This document shows, one piece after another, positions 6,157 to 7,420 of a stretch of DNA of 7,420 bases. Origin of the DNA: an uncultured Clostridia bacterium (GTDB lineage Bacteria; Bacillota; Clostridia; TANB77; CAG-508); the NCBI GenBank assembly GCA_934167435.1, contig CAKPKZ010000074.1, positions 1 through 7,420 of the forward strand, written 5' to 3'. The position numbers were made by a program, and so were the translations under genes. Under the pieces are notes generated by a model that was not told the origin of the DNA, searched no databases, and saw only the letters and a list, made by a program, of their open reading frames with translations. Position 1 is the stretch's first letter; the number at the start of each line of letters is the position of its first letter.

Positions 6157-6701
6157 TTAATCACTTAAGAATGTTTTATTATTTTTGCACATAGAATATA
6201 ACATTCTCAAGATTTTTGTTAAACAAGCAGTTAGGCTTTCGTAGTAGTGTTTGCCTTCTGTTTTTTTATTTTGGTAATAAATATATACTGGGTGTTCTGG
6301 ATAATTTAAAGAGCCTAGTTTTACTACCATTTGACTATAATTAAATAATATACATCGTGCATATTTATTTTCTCTTTTAGATATTGCTCCTTTCACATTT
6401 ATACTTTTTCCAGATTGTTTTATTGTTGGATCAAGTCCGCAAAAAGCTATTATTTCTTTTGCACTATCAAACCTTGTTATATTTACTAATTTTCCAAGTA
6501 TTTCTGCTGTTAATATTTCTCCTATTCCATAAAATGAATTTATTATTTTATAATATGGAGATTATTTTGCTGTTTCTATCATTTTATTTCTCAATTCATT
6601 TATGACATTATTATTGCTTTGTACTATTTTAGCCATATCTGAAAGATTTTTAGTATCTTCATGTTCTTTTCCAACTCCTGGATATGAATTATTTGAAGCT
6701 A
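6157..6701 (-). pseudogene. IS110-family transposase, 3' part with in-frame stop
   Basis: IS110 transposases join DNA with a RuvC-like DEDD domain and a C-terminal serine domain, guided by an RNA from the element's own flank. Only the C-terminal part is left. From 6699 the frame reads ASNNSYPGVGKEHEDTKN, continues to an in-frame TAA at 6562-6564 (after ETAK), then FYGIGEILTAEILGKL, AFCGLDPTIKQSGKS, KGAISKRENKYARCILF and GKHYYESLTACLTKILR to the stop. GLDP and the catalytic-serine segment SGKS followed by KGAISKRG-like sequence are hallmarks of the Transposase_20 domain. The stop is probably a CAA to TAA change. The N-terminal DEDD domain is lost, and an IS3 end begins at 6702, so the gene was cut by that insertion. 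It cannot be functional. Confidence 0.85.
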
Positions 6702-7030
6702 TGGATTGTCAACACTTTTTTGTACAATTTTTATAAGGACACTTTTTTATATTCAATTGGTGTTAAATAATTAAGAGAACTGTGTATTCTAATATTATTA
6801 TACCAATGAACATAATCAAATAACTCTGTTTCTAATTCTTCAAAACTTCCAAAAATTCTATTGAAGACAAATTCTGTTTTTATAATTTTATAAGTTGCTT
6901 CTGCTACTGCATTATCGTATGGGCAACCTTTTTTACTAAGAGACCTATCAATATTAAATGTTGTTAACACTTCATCTATTATTTTATTCTTAAATTCATT
7001 TCCTCTATCTGTATGAAATATATTTATCCA
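6702..7030 (-). mobile_element. IS3-family element remnant, 3' end only
   Basis: IS110 homology stops at 6701, and sequence typical of an IS3/IS150-group end begins with TGGATTGTCAACAC. The motif ACACTTTTTT is repeated at 6712-6721 and 6739-6748, as in transposase-binding ends. The element holds the 3' part of its transposase gene and breaks off near 7030, where unrelated coding sequence starts. The other terminus and any target duplication are absent. Confidence 0.7.
6731..7030 (-). pseudogene. IS3-family transposase (OrfB, DDE integrase core), truncated
   Basis: About 100 C-terminal residues of a DDE transposase of the rve type, which cuts and joins IS ends. NIFHTDRGNEF (near 6990-7025) contains the second catalytic Asp. 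FNIDRSLSKKGCPYDNAVAE (6900-6960 region) contains the third catalytic residue, Glu. HWYNNIRIHSSLNYLTPIEY is the classic IS3/IS150 C-terminus, ending at 6731. An ATG at 6970 opens only the last 79 residues, and homology clearly extends above it in the same frame. The first Asp and the whole N-terminal half, with OrfA, are missing, so the protein is inactive. The frame above about 7030 belongs to a different protein remnant. Confidence 0.85.
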
Positions 7031-7131
7031 TAAGGTTTTATAAGAGATACAAATAATGCCTCATTGTTATCAGTTCTTGTTTCAAGATATTTCCTTATAT
7101 CCATTTTACTCTTTGCACTAAAATAAACTTC
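7024..7131 (-). pseudogene. Internal scrap of a tyrosine recombinase (tentative)
   Basis: A 35-codon frame reads EVYFSAKSKMDIRKYLETRT, then DNNEALFVSLIKPYG, then a stop. The order 'xVYFSxKSKxxLxxYLExRxDxxEALFVS' resembles the stretch of phage/XerC-type integrases between the first catalytic Arg and the HxxR box. Both catalytic segments are outside the scrap. Its downstream end runs into the IS3 remnant in another frame at about 7030, and upstream it is cut at about 7132 by an A/T run and a stop. It is a leftover of a deletion or recombination event. The match is from memory over a short length, so the family call is moderate. Confidence 0.5.
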
Positions 7132-7175
7132 TTAAAAAAAGAAAACTATCGAACTATATGAAAATACATAAAATT

Positions 7176-7210
7176 AAACATAAAGATAAATAAATTTTAT
7201 CTTTATGTTT
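7176..7210 (-). terminator. Intrinsic terminator-like hairpin after the right-edge gene
   Basis: A perfect 15-bp inverted repeat (AAACATAAAGATAAA at 7176-7190, complement at 7196-7210) around a 5-base loop. It lies 52 bases past the stop of the gene at the right edge. On the minus strand it is followed by AATTTTATG, a short T-tract. No T-run follows on the plus strand, so it most likely ends the minus-strand transcript. Confidence 0.65.
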
Positions 7211-7262
7211 CACAAACAAATTATATATCATCTGATTATTCTCCAAAATTCTTGACACCAAT

Positions 7263-7420
7263 TTATTTTTCTATTAATTCACTTTTATATTGAGTATCCC
7301 CTACTTTAAAATTAATAAACAATTTTTTATATAAGTCTTTTTTTGTTGCATCAAAGGAAATTTTATATCCATCGTTTCCTGTTGTACCTCCGCTGGTTTC
7401 TTTATAACTATTTTCTTCAC
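7263..7420 (-). CDS. C-terminal end of an unrecognised protein, cut by the window edge
   Basis: Fifty-one codons are open from the right edge to a TAA at 7263-7265. They read ENSYKETSGGTTGNDGYKIS, then a Lys/Asp-rich tail with LFINFKVGDTQYKSELIEK. The Ser/Gly/Thr-rich linker followed by a compact charged beta-like end is typical of extracytoplasmic or lipoprotein C-termini, but this is only an impression. A terminator-like hairpin follows, which supports a real gene end. The alternative minus frame has a less natural composition. Whether it belongs to the inserted element or to the chromosome cannot be seen. Confidence 0.5.
   Translation of the reverse strand, partial: EENSYKETSGGTTGNDGYKISFDATKKDLYKKLFINFKVGDTQYKSELIEK

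Larger units (their letters stand above)
3922..7420. mobile_element. Integrated serine-recombinase element, left part; right end not seen
   Basis: The interval begins where the peroxiredoxin reading frame is lost and the recombinase gene follows at once, as in Tn5397-like elements where the recombinase gene lies at one end. No match to the missing peroxiredoxin N-terminus was found to the right, so the other end is presumed outside the window. The right coordinate is only the window edge. IS110, IS3 and tyrosine-recombinase remnants inside suggest a degenerate element. No conjugation genes or clear cargo are visible. It could also be a short element whose right end was deleted by the IS events. 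Confidence 0.4.

Noticed and set aside
6384..6605. 73-codon Leu/Phe-rich plus-strand ORF that looks like a membrane protein
   Set aside because: It is antisense to the IS110 transposase frame, which carries recognisable motifs through this stretch.
1..7420. CRISPR array, tRNA or rRNA genes
   Set aside because: No regularly spaced repeats were seen, and no tRNA-like cloverleaf or rRNA-like GC-rich stretch was recognised on either strand.
1..7420. Alternative genetic code (TGA as tryptophan), suggested by the very low GC
   Set aside because: The conserved proteins use TGG for tryptophan, and no in-frame TGA was needed to complete any of them.

Overview
The window is very AT-rich and uses AT-ending codons, strong GGAGG-type ribosome sites and standard TGA stops. 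GuaA, class II aldolase, a DUF1540 protein and a large TndX-type serine recombinase all fit a low-GC Clostridia chromosome, probably anaerobic or gut-associated. The species cannot be named from the sequence.

Layout. (1) 1-1505: the 3' 95% of guaA (GMP synthase, + strand) converges on fba (class II fructose-bisphosphate aldolase, - strand). One short GC-rich hairpin between them, with A-runs and T-runs on its two sides, can stop both transcripts. (2) 1503-3256: three intact minus-strand genes. They are fba with its own consensus promoter, a 54-residue DUF1540-type cysteine protein, and an unrecognised 150-residue charged protein that ends at a strong terminator. (3) 3355-3921: the 3' three quarters of a Prx6/AhpC-like peroxiredoxin gene, cut at its peroxidatic-cysteine motif. 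(4) 3922-5977: the left part of an integrated element. A 540-residue serine recombinase lies at its edge, preceded by an overlapping 71-residue gene and a leader with a short ORF and two tandem 10-bp hairpins. (5) 5978-7262: a scrapyard of mobile DNA. It holds a short intergenic region with an imperfect inverted repeat, the 3' part of an IS110-family transposase with an in-frame stop, one end of an IS3-family element inserted into it, and a 35-codon scrap that looks like a tyrosine recombinase fused to the IS3 remnant. (6) 7263-7420: the last 51 codons of an unrecognised gene with its own terminator, running off the right edge.

How it fits together. The left part is housekeeping chromosome. 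The serine recombinase appears to have integrated into the peroxiredoxin gene, leaving the 3' part next to the recombinase stop codon. The 5' part is not found in the window and should lie beyond the right edge if the element is intact. The element has taken further insertions and deletions. The most unusual item is the recombinase operon leader. Its two hairpins share a repeated segment that allows mutually exclusive pairings, and a short ORF stops inside the loop just before the ribosome site of the next gene. This looks like a leader-peptide or attenuator control, but it is inferred from sequence alone.
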